DNA of 64,000 nucleotides. Origin: Panicum virgatum. Lineage: Eukaryota > Streptophyta > Magnoliopsida > Poales > Poaceae. Below, one piece after another: positions 60,516 through 64,000 of this stretch (positions are counted from its first letter, which is position 1; the number at the start of each line of letters is the position of its first letter). The notes under the pieces were generated by a model. That model was not told the DNA's origin and searched no databases. It saw only the letters and a program-made list of their open reading frames with translations. Location of the stretch: positions 59,426,951-59,490,950 of the forward strand of contig NC_053138.1 in the NCBI RefSeq assembly GCF_016808335.1. The letters run 5' to 3'. Position numbers and translations under genes: made by a program.

Positions 60516-63500
60516 TCACCGGAATGAGGAAATACTTGGAGATCTGCTCAGACCCGGTGATGTTGATCCGTCCTTTGCCCCAGATCTCAAAGACGATGAG
60601 TCGCTCTGGAGCTCAGATAGCCGGGCTTTTTCTCGCAACAGTTTGCACTGCACAAGTTGCAAGTTTCAGTAATAGGTCACGTGACAACATAGAATTACAT
60701 ATTTGCTGTTCTTTCTTCACTGTTTCGCGAAAAAAAAAACTTAACCACAGAGGCTGCTTCAAAATGATAACACAAAGCAGCCAATTCCAATAAGACAAAC
60801 ATTTGCTCTGTTCCTTTTTGGGCACCAAACTTACAGCAATATCTTTCCCAGCATAATGAAAGCTAGGTCAGCTAAATTCAGACATCATACCTTCAACTTT
60901 AGGTCCTCAACTTCACTTTCGAAAGATGGAATACGGCACTGGAGCTGATTTAAGCATTCCAGAGCTTTCAGAAGACTCGCATTTGATTCAGGGTTTACAA
61001 CTCCAGCTACCTGTAGAATAGCAAGGTTAATGTTTGGTCATGTAATTTGGCAAACTCGTATCAAGCAAAATATAATATTACTTCCTAGAAAAGAATATTC
61101 ACACATACCTTTAGAATGCTAGTGCATAAACTTGACAGATTTTCTGCCAGTTTGCTTCTGTCTTGTTCGCTTTCCTGTTCACAATCAGACAGTGTATCAG
61201 TGTCGCCAGTCTTCACAACTGGCATAACTCTTTGACAAAGTAGTACAAAGTAGACGCACATCTAATTTCTTCCTCAAGAGCCCTTCCTCTTCGATCTGCT
61301 CATACGGATCTTTCCCATTTGAAACCCTGTAGCGCGCAAGCTCTTCCTTTGTTCGGGTAAGGATGGAACCTAGCTGTTGCAGCTTTGCACTTAGCTCTTC
61401 ATTCTGCCTTTTCAGCAGGATATTCTCTTCCTGTTGAGTGGTTGGAGAATGCATAAGCGATCACAGAGGGAAACACCAATGTTCACAAAAGGGTAAGTAC
61501 CAAAAGTAACCAATACCTTTGTTTTGACATGATGATTGATTCGAAGCTGAAGATTCTGTTGTCTGGTAAGCTTCTTCACTTCATCTTCAAGATTAAGAAT
61601 GATGGTTTTGTAGTTCGTATTCTCAGCCTATAAATGTACCAACCAACAATAATTGCTAAATATATCATAAGAAAGGGGAAATAAACATGGTCTTCCTTTT
61701 GCAATCGGAAGGTGATTTTCTGTACCTTTAGCAACTCTATTTCCGCGACCATAAAGTGTTCTCGTTGTCGTAATTTCTCAATATTAATGCGGGCAGCTCC
61801 AAGTTCTGATTGTTTCTGATTTATTTCGTCAAGCCAACTGTACCACAAAATTAAGACATGTAAGTCACTAGCTCACTGTAACCTATTATTGGAATTCTAA
61901 TAGGTCACATATGGTGAAGTACCCACCTCTGTCTCTCTTCAATGAATTCATCAAGCTGCTTCTTCAACTTCATCAGCTCATTGGACTGCTGAACATTTAT
62001 GTTCAGGTAAATGACAAGAGGTAGATAAGTTGAAGAAAAACTATTGTGGTGAACTTACCTCTTTAATTTCCTGTGCTTGAGGAATGACCAACTCAGTTGG
62101 CTCCATCTTTTTCTGGTTGTCAGCTAGCGCCTGTACATAGTTGGTTTAGATGCGTAACTGAAAATATTTTTACAAATGAACAAAGAAAAAGAACTGTATT
62201 CTCACCGCCCAAGTTGTCATGTTCATTTTAACCCCAAGCATGTCACGAATCACATCGTGTGTCATGCTCTCAGTTGTAGCTAATTTCGCGTTCAGCATGA
62301 ATATCTACAAACAAAGGAGCACAGATAAGTTGGTAAAATAATTGAACGCAGAAACAAAAAGTGGAATGCGAAGAGTAAACTCACCTCCCTTTGTCGGCTA
62401 GCTGCTATACCTTCAAGTTCCACAATACGTTTCTTTGCAGCACTTAGCTCTTCATCTTTCTCAGAATTCATTTGCTGTACAAAGCCAATGCCAATACATT
62501 TAAATGGAGAACCTGAACCCCGAGGTTTTGAGCTAATCTTCTCTTGTCTTGTGGAACAGGCATGTGCCGAGGAATTGTCGGTCTTAACCTGTTGTGCCAT
62601 GGCCTCCAGCTCCATCAACTAACCAGATCACATTTCATTAGCTTTCATTAGAGGCGGAGCTGTTAATAAGTTTAGTTCTTCAAAATAAACAGACAAAACA
62701 CTTACCTTCTGCTTGTATTCTCGTGCTGCTGCCTCAGCATGAATATTTAACTCTGAGATATGTGCCTTGCACTGAGCAATCTACAAAGAGAAAATAAAAT
62801 CTTGCTGAAACCCACAACCGGGACTGAATGACTGAAAGTCAGGAGGACTAATTAAACTGTGCAAGTGAGCTGATAAATGATTAGCAAACCTACCTCTGAC
62901 TCCTTTTCAGAAACCTCCTTCTCAAGTATTTTGATACTCTCCTGAGCACAGAGGAGATCATTATGAATATCTGTCGAGTGTCTGCAAGAGTATCAAGGTT
63001 AGTGCTGACAATTTCTGTTCCAGCTGTAAGAAATGTAGCAGAACTGCAAGCTATAAAGACCTGGACAAGTCAGCTAAATCAACCATTCCATCTTCCATAT
63101 AACTCTTAGATTTTCCAGAGGGTGGCACAGTAAGGATTTGTAGCCTAACTTTCTGCAGCTCCACTTCTAGTTCTTCTCGCTGCATTCTTTGCCTCTCTGC
63201 TTCTTCCTTGACTATGTCAACCTTATGAGAAATAAGCAAAATCATTGTTGAGAAAAACACACTTTCAAAAAAATGATGAGAGTACAGTAAGTAATTACTA
63301 AATATTTAAATAAAAAGTAGCACAACTTACTTTGCTTTCCAAAGCACACACAGTATTCTCAAGTTCTTCAATGGACCTCTCCAAGAGCTTGACTTCTTCA
63401 TCCTTCCCTTCAGCATATGCCTTCTGTTCCTCCGCTATCTGCAACTTTCAATGGAATCGAAATGATTTTACCAAACTCAAGAATACAATATGTTTTTAAG

Positions 63501-64000
63501 GAAGATACAAAAATTTTAATAATAAAATATGTTATGAGCACCTGCCGAGATTCAGTAGCAATTGCTTCACTTTCTTCAGCAAGTGCCTGAGCCATCTCCA
63601 GCTTCTCTTTCAAGATAAGCAACTGAGTGTCACAGCATTGCTTTTCATCTGAGAGTTTGGAGAAGTCATTTTGCAAACTATGAAGACAGATATTCCTCTC
63701 ATCAATGAACCCTCTCAACTCAACTAACTCTTCTTCAAGTCTTCCAATGGCTTCTCTTTTATCAGTTAACTCCTCCATAGCATAACTAAGCTCTTCAATA
63801 TGCTGGACCTCTGATTTCAGTTCAGCATTCTCCATAGAAACAGCGTTTAGCTCATCAAGCTTTTTTGCCAGTTCCTCCTCTAGGACGGCAACCTTGTTAT
63901 TACTCATCAAGATTCTAGCTTCTAATTGTTGCCTATCAGAGATTACGTCATCAACTTCAAGTGATTTAGATGCAAGATCTTGCTGCAAAGATTCTATTGC
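60516..64000 (-). CDS. KIN-12-type kinesin, C-terminal coiled-coil part (5' end outside window)
   Basis: Fifteen exons on the minus strand join in phase to 689 codons: 63542-64000 (open at the window edge), 63331-63438, 63061-63221, 62894-62981, 62706-62780, 62385-62618, 62206-62304, 62059-62130, 61927-61985, 61726-61837, 61517-61627, 61260-61430, 61109-61174, 60891-61010 and 60516-60647 with the stop. Almost all of it is heptad coiled coil. Signature words are RGSGSPFKCIGIGFVQQM, TTESMTHDVIRDMLGVKM, GKDPYEQIEEEGLL, SEQDRSKLAENLSSLC and CKLLREKARLSEL, which I associate with plant KIN-12 (POK/PAKRP-like) kinesins acting at the phragmoplast and division site. The motor domain would be N-terminal and lies beyond the window. 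The basic Ser-rich tail (SPGLSRSPSISSFR) is the end of the protein. A CENP-E-like KIN-7 is the alternative. Confidence 0.75.

Overview
This is nuclear DNA from a grass (Poaceae), most likely panicoid. The evidence is the GT-AG intron structure of every gene, GC-rich first exons, grass-type cyclin D, CTU2, RSL-bHLH and APT proteins, and dense nested grass transposons (CACTA, hAT, PIF-like, L1-type LINE, Cassandra, and a Tat/Retand-like Ty3 element with a long antisense reading frame). All exon models below are my own readings by splice sites and reading phase; no transcript data were available.

Layout. 1-4.9 kb (+ strand): three small spliced genes that I cannot name, the first cut by the window edge; the third carries a DUF4283-like gag domain. 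5.8-7.9 kb: a short LINE tail, then a CACTA element with a hAT element nested inside it. 8.2-9.9 kb (+): a type-B response-regulator gene that stops before its DNA-binding domain. 10.0-10.9 kb: a Cassandra solo LTR and a MITE with 8-bp target duplications. 10.95-20.8 kb (+): a MAPKKK kinase domain with no visible N-terminus, one intron of which holds a 6.6-kb antisense LINE. 21.8-36.9 kb: a PIF-like element split by a 14.3-kb LTR retrotransposon, which itself contains a 1.4-kb insertion in gag, a 1.4-kb solo LTR and an eight-copy 60-bp minisatellite. 37.6-64 kb: a quieter genic region with all genes on the minus strand: cyclin D5, CTU2, an RSL-type bHLH, adenine phosphoribosyltransferase and the 3' part of a KIN-12-type kinesin, separated by gene-poor spacers.

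The housekeeping genes are functionally unrelated neighbours (cell cycle, tRNA thiolation, root-hair transcription factor, purine salvage, cytokinesis). The most unusual part is 8-21 kb. A receiver domain and a headless MAPKKK lie on the same strand about 1 kb apart, and available splice sites join them in frame. The 5' cluster of unrecognised genes is the second place to look for something new.
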